Below are positions 23,784-33,337 of a stretch of 64,000 nt of DNA, in pieces (position 1 is the stretch's first letter; each line of letters begins with the position of its first letter). Source of the stretch: Bartonella fuyuanensis (GTDB lineage: Bacteria > Pseudomonadota > Alphaproteobacteria > Rhizobiales > Rhizobiaceae); contig NZ_JACIFE010000002.1 of NCBI RefSeq assembly GCF_014197255.1, positions 1 through 64,000 on the forward strand, given 5' to 3'. The translations under genes and the position numbers were made by a program. The notes beneath the pieces are model-generated. The model saw only the letters and a list, made by a program, of their open reading frames with translations. It searched no databases and was not told the origin of the DNA.

Positions 23784-24895
23784 GAAAAGTTTGTTCCTCG
23801 TTTGCATATAAGGATCCACAGGAAGAAGGGGGAACCAAAAAGTGCTGTTACGATTCCAATTGGCAATTCTGCAGGGGCAACAATTAAACGGGAAAATGTA
23901 TCTGCAAAGATAAGTAATGCGGCTCCCAAGAGAGCAGAGTAAGGAATGAGATAGCGGTGATCAGGACCAATGATTTGACGTAAAATATGCGGAACAATAA
24001 TACCAATAAAACCAATACCACCACTGACAGCAACAGCACTACCACACATAAGGGCAACAAGAGGAATAGCAATATTTTTAACTCGTTGAATATGGAAACC
24101 GATATGGCCTGCAACAGCCTCTCCGAGTGCAAGAGCATTAAGTGCACGTGATAAAAAAGGAGAGAAAAGAAGACCAATAAAGATGAAAGGGAGAACGAGC
24201 CATACTTTCAACCATGTAGCACCCGCAAGAGAGCCAAGATTCCAAAAAGTGATATCGCGTAGTTGTTGGTCATTTGCGATAAAAATCAATGTTCCGATAA
24301 CTGCACTGCTTAATGCACCAAGAGCAATACCAGCAAGCAGCATGGTTGCAATAGAGGTAAAACTATGATGCGTTGCTATTATGTAGAGAACAATCGTTGA
24401 TAAAAGTCCACCCAAAAAAGCGCCTATGATAACTTTGTAAGGCTCTAAAAAAGGTGCAAATGAAACAGGAAAGGCAAAACCTACAACGATTGCTAAAACA
24501 GCACCAAGACCTGCTCCTGCTGATACACCTACAATTCCAGGATCTGCAAGAGGATTACGGAAAAGCCCTTGCATCATGACACCAGAGACAGCTAAAGCTG
24601 CTCCGATCAGTAACCCTAGGATTACGCGAGGAAATCTTATTTCAATAAATATGAGATAATCACGCGTTTTACTACTTACAGAAAATTCTTGCGTAAACAT
24701 GATATAAAGAAAATCAAAGAAAGAAGTATTTGAAGCACCATTTAAAAGTCCGCTTAAAATGCTAAAGATAAGGAATATTATTAAACCTAATAAGAATACT
24801 TTTCTTAAATGTTCGCGATTCATTTTTTTGGTTTTTTTTATTTCAGATGTATTATCGACCAATTTATCTGTTTTTGTCATTTTAGTTTGCGCCAT
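23780..24895 (-). CDS. hutC: Haem ABC transporter permease (FecCD family)
   Basis: Inner-membrane permease for haem. It has about ten hydrophobic segments. Family motifs seen are RFPRVILGLLIGAALAVSG, GLFRNPLADPGIVGVSAGA, and the C-terminal GFIGIIVPHILRQIIGPDHR, the loop that contacts the ATPase. The longest frame has a TTG start (24943) that is unlikely; ATG at 24895 or the ATG at 24880 directly after the hutB stop are both possible, neither with a strong ribosome site. About 370 residues. Between hutB and hmuV, overlapping both. The equivalent gene in other bacteria is called hmuU. Confidence 0.92.
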   Translation of the reverse strand: MAQTKMTKTDKLVDNTSEIKKTKKMNREHLRKVFLLGLIIFLIFSILSGLLNGASNTSFFDFLYIMFTQEFSVSSKTRDYLIFIEIRFPRVILGLLIGAALAVSGVMMQGLFRNPLADPGIVGVSAGAGLGAVLAIVVGFAFPVSFAPFLEPYKVIIGAFLGGLLSTIVLYIIATHHSFTSIATMLLAGIALGALSSAVIGTLIFIANDQQLRDITFWNLGSLAGATWLKVWLVLPFIFIGLLFSPFLSRALNALALGEAVAGHIGFHIQRVKNIAIPLVALMCGSAVAVSGGIGFIGIIVPHILRQIIGPDHRYLIPYSALLGAALLIFADTFSRLIVAPAELPIGIVTALFGSPFFLWILICKRGTNFS

Positions 24896-25769
24896 AAAGT
24901 ATATGAATAAGGTCTCTTGATGCGTCTGCCGTACGCGGACCAAATCCTAAAAGGTACATAGCGTCCATTTGTTTAATAGCCTGATTTTGGGCTGCAATTG
25001 TTGCTTGAATTGCGGGTATAGCTAAAAGTTTTTCAAGATTAATGGATTTTTCATTGTGTTTTATAAGCAAAATAACATCGGGATTTGCTTTCAATAATGC
25101 TTCGTTATTGAGAAGTTTATACCCTTTATAATCAGTAATGGCGTTGATACCACCTGAAAGTTTTATAATACCATCAGCCGCTGTATCTGTTCCGGATGCC
25201 ATAACGCGCCCATTCTGTACAGAGAAAATAAAAAGGACACGCTTTGGTTTTGTTACTTTTGCCAGAAGAGCATCATTGTCTACAAAAGCACGGCTCACTT
25301 TTTGAATTAATTCAGCGGCTTGTGCTTCACGATGGATGGCTTTTCCAACAAGGCGAATTTTTTCTATTACACTTTCTCGAGAATAGTTTTCTGGTATGAT
25401 TACGATAGGGATTGATGTCTTTTTAAGAATTTCAATTGTTGAAGGAGGCCCACTTCCTTCAACGAGTAGGATGCCTTCTGGAGCAAGAGATAGAACACCT
25501 TCAGGTGAAAGAGTACGCATATAGCCAAGCACAGGAAGTTTGAGAGCTTCTTTGGGATAAACACTTGTGCTATCACGGGCAACAAGCTGATTTTGAGCTC
25601 CTAATGCATAAACAATTTCTGTAAGAGAGCCACCAATAGAGACAATTCGTGCATTTTCAGAAAAACGCGTGGTAGGTTCAGCGATGAGTCGTTGAGAAAA
25701 GAAACTAAGAGAAAGCAGTATAAAAAAAAGAAGAAAACTTAGTTGCCTGCGTAAAAGAAGTGTAAGCAT
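24882..25769 (-). CDS. hutB: Haem ABC transporter periplasmic binding protein
   Basis: Carries haem from the outer-membrane receptor to the HutC/HmuV transporter. A signal peptide is visible: basic start, a long Leu/Phe stretch (residues 9-26) and a likely cleavage after RLIA near residue 30. The mature part has the class III binding-protein pattern: RIVSIGGSLTEIVYALGA near the front, a long linking helix in the middle, and repeated lobe motifs. It has 295 residues, which fits HutB/HmuT. It lies 11 bases after hemS and overlaps hutC. Confidence 0.92.
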   Translation of the reverse strand: MLTLLLRRQLSFLLFFILLSLSFFSQRLIAEPTTRFSENARIVSIGGSLTEIVYALGAQNQLVARDSTSVYPKEALKLPVLGYMRTLSPEGVLSLAPEGILLVEGSGPPSTIEILKKTSIPIVIIPENYSRESVIEKIRLVGKAIHREAQAAELIQKVSRAFVDNDALLAKVTKPKRVLFIFSVQNGRVMASGTDTAADGIIKLSGGINAITDYKGYKLLNNEALLKANPDVILLIKHNEKSINLEKLLAIPAIQATIAAQNQAIKQMDAMYLLGFGPRTADASRDLIHILYGAN

Positions 25770-25780
25770 ATTTTATCTTT

Positions 25781-26824
25781 CTAAGCGACGACTAATTCTT
25801 TATGTGGAGGAAGGGACTTCAATAAAGAACGCCAATCCTCGCGCTCTTTTTGACCTTCTTTGCGCATGCCGAAGAATTGAACAATCATTTCATCATTTTT
25901 ATCGAAAACCTCAAGTGAACTGACATAACTATCACTGGTAGGTTTGCGAACATGCCACACACTATCAATCCCAGATGTGAGTAAATGAAGGTTAAACTCT
26001 GGATCAAGAACATTAAGCCAAAGTCCCATTTTCTTAATATTTTTTACGATCCCACTAAAAATTTGAATACATCCTTTATTACCAACGAAGCACATAATCG
26101 GTATTTCCCGTCGTGCAGCTTGGTTGAGCATCATTTCAATAGCTTCGACGTGTAATTCATTGGCAAATTCATTACCAACGTATTTTACAGCATGATGTCG
26201 ACTAATCTTAAATTCAGAAATAATTTTTTGAAGTTGATGCACATCTGTCATTTTCCGCCAACAATTCCGAAATCTTTCAATATCTAATTCTGTTATGTCA
26301 CACTGAACTGGGAGAGAAACAGGAAGAACATCAAGAACAGAAGATTGGTTTTCAAGAAGAAGATTTTCGACAAGTTTATCCCATTCTTCCATATTTGTCA
26401 TATCTTTAGAATAGATTTTTAAAATAGCAACGCCATGTTGATCAAAAAATTGTAGGCTTTTTGCAGGTTTCCCAAGAAGGATGACATCATGTTCAAAACC
26501 AAATTTCCATTGTTTTGTAAAAATACGCAAATCAATTTTACCGAGTGTTATAGTAATATGTTGGTTTTGAATGATTTTTTCAAAACACCCTGTTATTTCA
26601 TGAACAGCATGTTCATTGCGTGTTAATGCCATGACTGTTCCAAGTCGAGGAGCATTTTCCAATAGAGTAGCAACATCAGTTTGTAGTCTTTTTGCTTTTC
26701 CAATTGCACAATAGGCTGCAATAAGCTCTGCTTCAGATATACCAATAGAAACTGCAAAATCACGGTTTCGCATTTCTTTTTTTTCTTCACGCAAGCGAAT
26801 AATCATTTCAGCTGTATGTGTCAT
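25781..26824 (-). CDS. hemS: Haem utilisation/degradation protein HemS
   Basis: Cytoplasmic haem-binding protein of the HemS/HmuS/ChuS family; members bind imported haem and several break it down to release iron. It has about 347 residues in two similar halves, as in the family. Seen are the opening helix region (RLREEKKEMRNRDFAVSIG), GTVMALTRNEHAVHE, the second-half VKYVGNEFANE and the late VWHVRKPTSDSYVSSLEVFD. The longest frame starts with GTG; the ATG three codons on (26824) has AAGGTG six bases upstream and is preferred. First gene of the four-gene import run, following hutA after about 250 bases. Confidence 0.92.
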   Translation of the reverse strand: MTHTAEMIIRLREEKKEMRNRDFAVSIGISEAELIAAYCAIGKAKRLQTDVATLLENAPRLGTVMALTRNEHAVHEITGCFEKIIQNQHITITLGKIDLRIFTKQWKFGFEHDVILLGKPAKSLQFFDQHGVAILKIYSKDMTNMEEWDKLVENLLLENQSSVLDVLPVSLPVQCDITELDIERFRNCWRKMTDVHQLQKIISEFKISRHHAVKYVGNEFANELHVEAIEMMLNQAARREIPIMCFVGNKGCIQIFSGIVKNIKKMGLWLNVLDPEFNLHLLTSGIDSVWHVRKPTSDSYVSSLEVFDKNDEMIVQFFGMRKEGQKEREDWRSLLKSLPPHKELVVA

Positions 26825-27080
26825 GGATTTCACCTTATGTTACTGAACTCAAGAACTAATTTTTAAATTTTACAATTCCAAGGAAATAGAATGAACTCTT
26901 AAAGAGTTCATTCTATTACAAAATGTATCTCTACTCCCAATAGCAAAACAATCAAAAAACGATAAAATAGAAAGAATTTAAAATTCTCTATAAAATTTTT
27001 GTAATTTTAAAGATGCTGAAAATAGAAATACAAACGATTTATCCTTTATTAATATAATTTTTAATAGTTAAAAGAAATGA

Positions 27081-29255
27081 TTAAAATTTTTGCACGAATG
27101 ACATCTTAAAGTTACGACCAGGCTGACTATAATAATCCTTCGGTGTTGTACTATTCCCTGAGGGCAGATCCGATGCATTCCAATATTTTGTATTGAAAAT
27201 ATTATAAATACCAGCTCTTAGAATAGGTCCCGTTTCACCGAATGGTTTCCACCACCCTATCATATCAACGATATGGTAGCCTGGAATTTTTTGGTAGTCA
27301 GATCCTTCAGCTACGTTGTCACGTTTTGCTGCCAAAGTAAAAATAATATCACTTCCCCATACCTCTTTTGCATACCCTAATCCGATAACTGTTTTCAAAG
27401 GGGGGATAGAGTTAAGGTATTCATTTTTGTCAAGATCTTTGCCTTTTGAATAGGCAAGAGCAACATTGCTATGAAAACCATTTTTAAGATCTAAATGCGC
27501 TTTTGTTTCAAAACCAAAAATTCTCACTTGCGAACGATTCATATAATGTCGACGCGCAAATTTGAATTCTTCTGACGGACCTCTATCTTCAGTATCTATG
27601 AAATCTTTATATTGGTTGATAAAGGCATTGAAGAAACCACTGAAATTTTCATTTCCATAGCGTAGACCAACATCATACCCATTGCTTGTTTCTGGCTGAA
27701 GATCGGGATTGCCCTTCACGTAATACGCAGAAGGTTTGATATAAGAAACGTAAAGCTCTGAAATACGTGGTGCACGAAAAGCTTGTGCCCACTGAGCATA
27801 GAATGTTACTTGATCACGAATATCCCACTCCATACGCAATTTAGGAGAAAAGCGTGACCCATTTCTTTTCGGAGGAAACTTATCAGAAATTAGCGCTTTT
27901 TCATAGGAGGATGTTTTTTGAGGAACATATTTATACCAATCATACCGGACACCTGGCGTTATACGAAAACGATCATCAGCCAAACTAATTTCATCTTCAA
28001 AAACAAAACCCAAATTGTAACCATTTGTATCTGGTGAATCTGACCGATTAGCAGGAACAAAAAGACATCCTCGAGCGTATTCTTTTACATGACAATTATC
28101 TTTTCCTAACAAATAGTGATGAAATTTAGATGATGAAGCATTCGTCACAAATTTTAATGTATGGCTTACACTGCCAAAATTCACTTTTTTAAGAGAATCA
28201 GCATTGAAACCATAATTGGTATTATACAAGAAATTATCTCTCAAATAATCCCCTTTGGGTGCTGCAATACGAACACCAGTCATAACGTAATGATTTGATT
28301 GCCTTTGCCAATAAAATAATCCACGAAATGCATCAAGAACTGTGTCGCCATTACCATTATAATTATAAGAAAGAGAAAAGCGCTCACGAAGTTTCTTATC
28401 CCGTTCATAAACAGAACCTGGAGCATATCTTTTAGATGAATTTAATGAATGCGTGTTACTATTATGGCTAAAACGCTCTGCAGTAAAACCAAGTCGATGA
28501 TTATCACTCAAATATTGATGAATTTTAAAAAGCAAATTATTTTTATCAAAATGAGAAGGGTTTTTACGCGTACGCTCTCCATATCCTTCGATTGTTCCCA
28601 TGTTTTTGCGCTCATGGCCTTCTATATGAGATCCTTGAAAAAGCAAAAATGTTTGGTAATTTCGTACAGCAAAAGCTTGATTAATGCGCCAACTATTATC
28701 AACAGAATGATAACCACCTTTTATAAGGCTTCCCCAATTCTTTCCTTTGGCGATAAGGTCTTCAGGATTGAGGGTGCGCAACGCAATTATCCCCCCTAGT
28801 GCACCAGAACCATAAAGACTAGAATCTGATCCTTGAATAGTGTCGAACGTAGAAAGTGCATTGAAATCAAAAGTTGTATTTCCACCACCCCCACGCAATA
28901 TATCATCAAACCATGGAAGAGAAATACCATCCATTGTTGTAAGAACACGATTCGCATCTAAGCCACGAATAACGAAACTATTATTTTCTGAGTTATAGGA
29001 TACCGAAGGGTTAAGGCGACTAACGTCATAAACATCACTTATTTGTTTTTCATCAATATTCTTGTTGGTTTTACGATCAGTCAGAATAGTTATTGAATTA
29101 GTTTTCTCTATTTTTTTTCCTTTAATAAGGATTGGTTTAAGTTCAGTTACAACATCCTTCTCACTGTTTTGTGCAACAGCAAATGAAGGTATACAGACCG
29201 ACAACGCACCTAAAATCATACAGCTTTTATGGATATTTTTTCGTCTTATTCGCAT
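27081..29255 (-). CDS. hutA: TonB-dependent haem receptor HutA
   Basis: Outer-membrane gated barrel for haem uptake. Signal peptide at residues 1 to about 29 (ends FAVA/QN). A TonB-box-like stretch follows (DVVTELKPILIKG), then the plug domain (DVYDVSRLNPSVSYNSENN, FVIRGLDANRVLTTMDGI). The barrel includes the FRAP motif (AQAFRAPRISELY) and NPDL (KGNPDLQPETSNGYDVGLR), the pair that marks haem receptors. It ends in aromatic Phe, as outer-membrane barrels do. 724 residues. Divergent from tonB across a 249-base regulatory region. Haem is an essential nutrient for Bartonella, so this is a key host-adaptation gene. Confidence 0.94.
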   Translation of the reverse strand: MRIRRKNIHKSCMILGALSVCIPSFAVAQNSEKDVVTELKPILIKGKKIEKTNSITILTDRKTNKNIDEKQISDVYDVSRLNPSVSYNSENNSFVIRGLDANRVLTTMDGISLPWFDDILRGGGGNTTFDFNALSTFDTIQGSDSSLYGSGALGGIIALRTLNPEDLIAKGKNWGSLIKGGYHSVDNSWRINQAFAVRNYQTFLLFQGSHIEGHERKNMGTIEGYGERTRKNPSHFDKNNLLFKIHQYLSDNHRLGFTAERFSHNSNTHSLNSSKRYAPGSVYERDKKLRERFSLSYNYNGNGDTVLDAFRGLFYWQRQSNHYVMTGVRIAAPKGDYLRDNFLYNTNYGFNADSLKKVNFGSVSHTLKFVTNASSSKFHHYLLGKDNCHVKEYARGCLFVPANRSDSPDTNGYNLGFVFEDEISLADDRFRITPGVRYDWYKYVPQKTSSYEKALISDKFPPKRNGSRFSPKLRMEWDIRDQVTFYAQWAQAFRAPRISELYVSYIKPSAYYVKGNPDLQPETSNGYDVGLRYGNENFSGFFNAFINQYKDFIDTEDRGPSEEFKFARRHYMNRSQVRIFGFETKAHLDLKNGFHSNVALAYSKGKDLDKNEYLNSIPPLKTVIGLGYAKEVWGSDIIFTLAAKRDNVAEGSDYQKIPGYHIVDMIGWWKPFGETGPILRAGIYNIFNTKYWNASDLPSGNSTTPKDYYSQPGRNFKMSFVQKF

Positions 29256-29428
29256 AACAAATTATAACCTTTTTTAACATCCCCTCTCTAAGCTTGAAGT
29301 TTTACATCTAAAAATACTTGATTTAACATTATCATAAAGTAGTCAACCAAGCGGAAATGATTTAAAAACTAAAATCACAGAGAAACCATATTAAACATGA
29401 TAAAATCAGTCAAGAAAAAAGTTGCAAT

Positions 29429-29449
29429 TTTAGAATTGCCTGTTCTAAT
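29429..29449. promoter_or_regulatory. Inverted repeat TTTAGAA-N7-TTCTAAT, possible Irr-type site
   Basis: Half-sites TTTAGAA (29429-29435) and TTCTAAT (29443-29449) face each other over a seven-base spacer in the hutA-tonB divergent region, 56 bases before the tonB start. They look like halves of the iron-control element bound by Irr in Rhizobiales, which normally has a three-base spacer, so the spacing is unusual. Binding is an inference. Confidence 0.4.
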
Positions 29450-29504
29450 AAGATAGAATACCAAAATATTGCACATTGCACTTAGAATATTGGCGGAAGA
29501 AACT

Positions 29505-30308
29505 ATGGGCTTTGCAAATACCAGGCGGTTATTAATTCTTTGGATTGGTGCATTTATTGGTGCTCTTTTTTTGCATATAGCATTGGGAATACAGTTTTAT
29601 TTTCAAAATTCCGGTGTAAGTAATGGTGGGCTCTCTTCGACGGTTATGCTCCCTCTTGCCCAAGAGGCTCTATATTTAGATGTTGGTATGGATTCGTCGA
29701 ATCAGGATTGTGATCCAGATTTAGCAAATGTCAGCACAGAAGCAGAACTTTTGCAGCCAGATTTTGCAGAGCAAGAGCCGGAGATATTGGAAACAGTGGA
29801 TGAAGTTCAACCAGAAGAGCACCAGCATACTGAAGAGTCTTTTCATACTGTAGAAAAAGATGATTTTACAGAAGAAACTTTAGAAGAAGCTCTTCCTCAA
29901 AAATTGGAAGATAAGTTTTTTGAAAAAAAAATAATACCGATACCAAAGGCAATTGTAAAACTGCCATCTGTAAAGGTTGTACGTTCATCTGCTGCCAAAC
30001 AGGGTCTTAGGACAGCAGCACTTGAAGATATGTTGTTAATGGAGTGGTTAGCAAAGGTACAGTCGCAATTAGAAAGACAAAAAAACTATGTTGTAGGACA
30101 GCGTACCAGTTGGACTAAAGGAACGGTGAAGTTAGAATTTAGGGTGCATAAGCAAGGGAGTATTTTTTCTAGTCGTGTTGTTGCCTCTGCCGGAGATCCA
30201 GAACTTGATCGATTAGCTATGGTGGCACTTCAACGCATTGGTTCTTTTCCACCGCCACCACCATCAAAAGTAAATAAAATTATCAGAGTATCTTTAATAT
30301 TTAGCTGA
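29505..30308 (+). CDS. tonB: TonB energy-transducing protein
   Basis: Couples the inner-membrane proton motive force to HutA. N-terminal cytoplasmic stub and single membrane anchor (residues about 9-30, LLILWIGAFIGALFLHIALGI). A periplasmic spacer follows, then a C-terminal TonB domain at about 195-267 with GTVKLEFRVHKQGSIFSSRV and GDPELDRLAMVALQRIGSFP. The spacer is markedly Glu-rich (about 65-130) rather than the Pro/Lys-rich type of E. coli. The longest frame begins with TTG at 29469; the ATG at 29505 has GGAAGA just upstream and is preferred. Partners exbB/exbD are not in the window. Divergent from hutA, probably with shared iron/haem control. Confidence 0.92.
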   Translation: MGFANTRRLLILWIGAFIGALFLHIALGIQFYFQNSGVSNGGLSSTVMLPLAQEALYLDVGMDSSNQDCDPDLANVSTEAELLQPDFAEQEPEILETVDEVQPEEHQHTEESFHTVEKDDFTEETLEEALPQKLEDKFFEKKIIPIPKAIVKLPSVKVVRSSAAKQGLRTAALEDMLLMEWLAKVQSQLERQKNYVVGQRTSWTKGTVKLEFRVHKQGSIFSSRVVASAGDPELDRLAMVALQRIGSFPPPPPSKVNKIIRVSLIFS

Positions 30309-30992
30309 TTTTTATGGGGCAGATATTCGGATGATATATTGATTTATAATGATTATTTATTATTTTATACTTTAAAGAAGAGTTTAGTTGTAGTTTATTC
30401 TAACTCTTTTTGACATTGAAGTAATCAAAATTTTTCGCTTGTTTTATGACAGAATTAGGGGGGGGAATGGATAAAAAACTTAATAAACAGTGAATACAAT
30501 TCTTCCAAATACTCTAAATGAAAGGGTTGGTGCAAGATTAAAAGTGAGGAGATGATAGGGCTAGGGCTTTTATTAAGTGGAGTTAATGTGACGCAGATTT
30601 TTGGACTATTTGTGTCAGATTTTTTTAATTACTTTTCAAATATATCATTGTGAAATAGATTTATAAATATTAAAATAAAACAATAATATAAATAAGAAAT
30701 ACATCCCATTTTAGCTATTTGGGAGTTTCAGTCTTATATGATAGAAAAAATTCTTTCAAAATACGCTGTTGACAAGTTTTGAATATTGACTGATGAACGA
30801 CAGTAAAAGTATTGAGCTATTCGTTTTATTCTTCTTATATTTATAACCTCTATGCTATTGTCGGTTATTGAATCAATTAAAATTGCTTGCATCTTACCAG
30901 TGGAAATGCTTAGGGATTCTATTTAGAAAGGAATACAAAATACTGTTCGATAATGTTTTCAAATGCTATTGGGAAGTTAAGGCATATTATTT
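30309..30992. other. Gene-free spacer between convergent tonB and slt
   Basis: About 680 bases after tonB and after the end of the transglycosylase gene. It contains a run of eight G at 30458-30465 that stands out in AT-rich DNA. A 61-codon plus frame overlapping the end of slt is a shadow. No terminator was recognised for either gene. Confidence 0.5.
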
Positions 30993-33080
30993 TCATCGAC
31001 CAGAAAGCAGATCGGTTTTTATATCTATTTTTCCAGTGAGCCTTGCTTTGTAGACACCATAATTTTCCATGACACGTATCACATAATTACGTGTTTCTGT
31101 ATAAGGGATGCGCTCAATCCAATCAATGACTTTATCGAGAGGTAGCTTTCGAGGGTCGCCATAACGTTTTATCCATTCATTGACACGACGGGGACCCGCA
31201 TTGTAGCCAATAAGCGTTAGTATATAGGATCCATTAAAACGTTCCAATTGTTCATTAAGGAAATGGGCGCCTAATGTCACATTATAATTCGCATCATTGG
31301 AGAATTTTTTAGGAGACCATGCGATTGAGTGTTTTTCTGCCAGTGCTTTTGCTGTTGTAGGAAGTAATTGGAGTATACCCTGTGCGCCTGCTTTTGATAT
31401 GGCTTTTAGATTAAATTCACTTTCTTGGTGTGCAATGGCATAGAGAAGCGATTTTTCTTCTGCAGATATATTGGCAGAAGCTGGTATAGCTCCCAGAGGA
31501 TGAGAAAGTGCTCCGACATTTTTCCCCTGAATAACAGCCATTTTTCCAATTTTGAGGCTGGTATAATAATCACCATTTTTTTCTGCCATAGCAGCAAGAA
31601 GAGCTAATTCACCGGGGCTTTCTATTTTTTTTCCTAGTTCTCTATAAAAAACTTTAGCAAGATTTTCATAGCCGGCAGCTTCAAGACGTTGAATTGCTTT
31701 GATAGCTTTTCGTGCACTAAAATGTTGTCGCTCAATATTTGTTGGGTTTGGAAAGAAAATTTTAAGCTTTTTTTGGTTGAGCCGTGCAGCGGCTAATTGT
31801 CCATAATAAGTTGCACCAAAATGAGCTGCGCGATGAAAGTAATATTGGGCATTTTTATATTCTCCTAGCGTTTCTGCTGTTCGTCCCATCCAGTAATATC
31901 CACGTGATGCAAAAAAAGGTAAAGAAGATAGTTGAGGAATGCGTGAAAAATGGTGCATTGCTAATTTAGGGTTATGAAGAAATCGTAATGCATACCATCC
32001 TGCATGAAATTCAGCATCGATTGCCAATATAGATGGCAGACCAGTGTGCATTGCAACAAGTTGATAAGCAATTGTTGGTTTATTTAAATCGAGCATTTCA
32101 CGAGAAAGAGCGCGTTGTTCTTTCCACAATGAATGAGGGTTCATAAAACGGAATGCATCTTTTGATGTTTTTATCATGAGTGCTGCGGCTGCATCATATT
32201 GTTTTGTTCGACGAAGATGGCGCATTCGAGAAAACTGAAAGAGAGGATCTTTTTGCCATAACCTTTCTATAGCTTGCAATTTTTGTGTGGCACTGGGATC
32301 CTTTTGTTCAACGGCCAGAAAAGCATCAAAAAGAGATTGAGCATGAGCTAGTTTTGCAACGCGCGCTGCTGAATCGAAACGATGTATGTATAGCATACAT
32401 TGCATGCGTTTTAAATGATCAATAGGTTTTAATGCATCACTTGCATTTTGAAGAACGAACATTTCTTCTTTTGCATTCAGTTGTGTTTTATGCCACCATG
32501 GTGCAATAATATGTTGGGCACGGGTGGTTTGTCCCGTTACGATAAGTGCTTTAGCGAAGAGAGCCATGCCTTGTGCTGTCCGTGGTGGGTTATGAGAAAA
32601 TTTTTGGAGGATTGCATGTGGGACATTGGTTTCGTTAAGAAAAGCACGTTCAGCATTGTCTTGCATCGTTTCTTGACCGGGCCATCCTTTTAGCGTGTTG
32701 ATTGCATTAAATATTTCAGAACTTGATAAATTAGCTTGGTTTGATATCCCCAGCGCCCATGTCAAAATATGACGATCAAGGCTATGGGTTTCCATTGAGT
32801 TACGAAGGCTTATTGTTTTTGCAATATTTTTGTTTGCTAGTGCATCTAGCCCAGCTTTCAATTTTTGGAGTGTAACAATATTGTGTGATGTTGGGTGTAT
32901 CTGTTGAAGAGGTTTTTGAGCTTCTTTTTTTATGGAAAAGGGAGTAGGGCGTGCCAAAGGGATTGGCGTTTTCCCGTGCAAGAGGGGTGTTTGTGCATAT
33001 GCACTTGAAAATAAAATTCTTATTGCCAGTATAAGTGCTGTAAAGGTTGATACAAAAATAGAGGCGGGAGATACACGCAT
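30993..33080 (-). CDS. slt: Soluble lytic murein transglycosylase
   Basis: Periplasmic enzyme that cleaves peptidoglycan with formation of 1,6-anhydro-muramic acid. Signal peptide at 1 to about 30 (ends SSAYAQ). A long helical superhelix domain follows to about residue 500. The C-terminal SLT domain starts near 515: AIAHQESEFN with the catalytic Glu, AGAQGILQLLPTTA, LGAHFLNEQL, and LIGYNAGPRRVNEW. 695 residues, similar to Slt70-type proteins in Rhizobiales. Divergent from dapA (257-base gap). It is not linked to a secretion system here, so a role in general wall turnover is most likely. Confidence 0.92.
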   Translation of the reverse strand: MRVSPASIFVSTFTALILAIRILFSSAYAQTPLLHGKTPIPLARPTPFSIKKEAQKPLQQIHPTSHNIVTLQKLKAGLDALANKNIAKTISLRNSMETHSLDRHILTWALGISNQANLSSSEIFNAINTLKGWPGQETMQDNAERAFLNETNVPHAILQKFSHNPPRTAQGMALFAKALIVTGQTTRAQHIIAPWWHKTQLNAKEEMFVLQNASDALKPIDHLKRMQCMLYIHRFDSAARVAKLAHAQSLFDAFLAVEQKDPSATQKLQAIERLWQKDPLFQFSRMRHLRRTKQYDAAAALMIKTSKDAFRFMNPHSLWKEQRALSREMLDLNKPTIAYQLVAMHTGLPSILAIDAEFHAGWYALRFLHNPKLAMHHFSRIPQLSSLPFFASRGYYWMGRTAETLGEYKNAQYYFHRAAHFGATYYGQLAAARLNQKKLKIFFPNPTNIERQHFSARKAIKAIQRLEAAGYENLAKVFYRELGKKIESPGELALLAAMAEKNGDYYTSLKIGKMAVIQGKNVGALSHPLGAIPASANISAEEKSLLYAIAHQESEFNLKAISKAGAQGILQLLPTTAKALAEKHSIAWSPKKFSNDANYNVTLGAHFLNEQLERFNGSYILTLIGYNAGPRRVNEWIKRYGDPRKLPLDKVIDWIERIPYTETRNYVIRVMENYGVYKARLTGKIDIKTDLLSGR

Positions 33081-33337
33081 AGAGAAAAGACCTTAAGACC
33101 TTGCTTTTTGTGAAAACTTTAAGAATTTATAGAACAGAAACATGAAAAACGCGTTAAGATAGACTGTTTGTTTTAAGGAAATGTGCAAAATTTAAGGAGG
33201 GACATGCTTATATTGTGGAAGCTTTTGTGAAATTCATCTTGCTTGAATGATAGAGCAAGATTATGCTCTATTTAAGATTTAAAAATTATAAAGGCGGTTA
33301 TTAGAAAATAAAAGCGAATATTGTTAGGGAGTTTATC

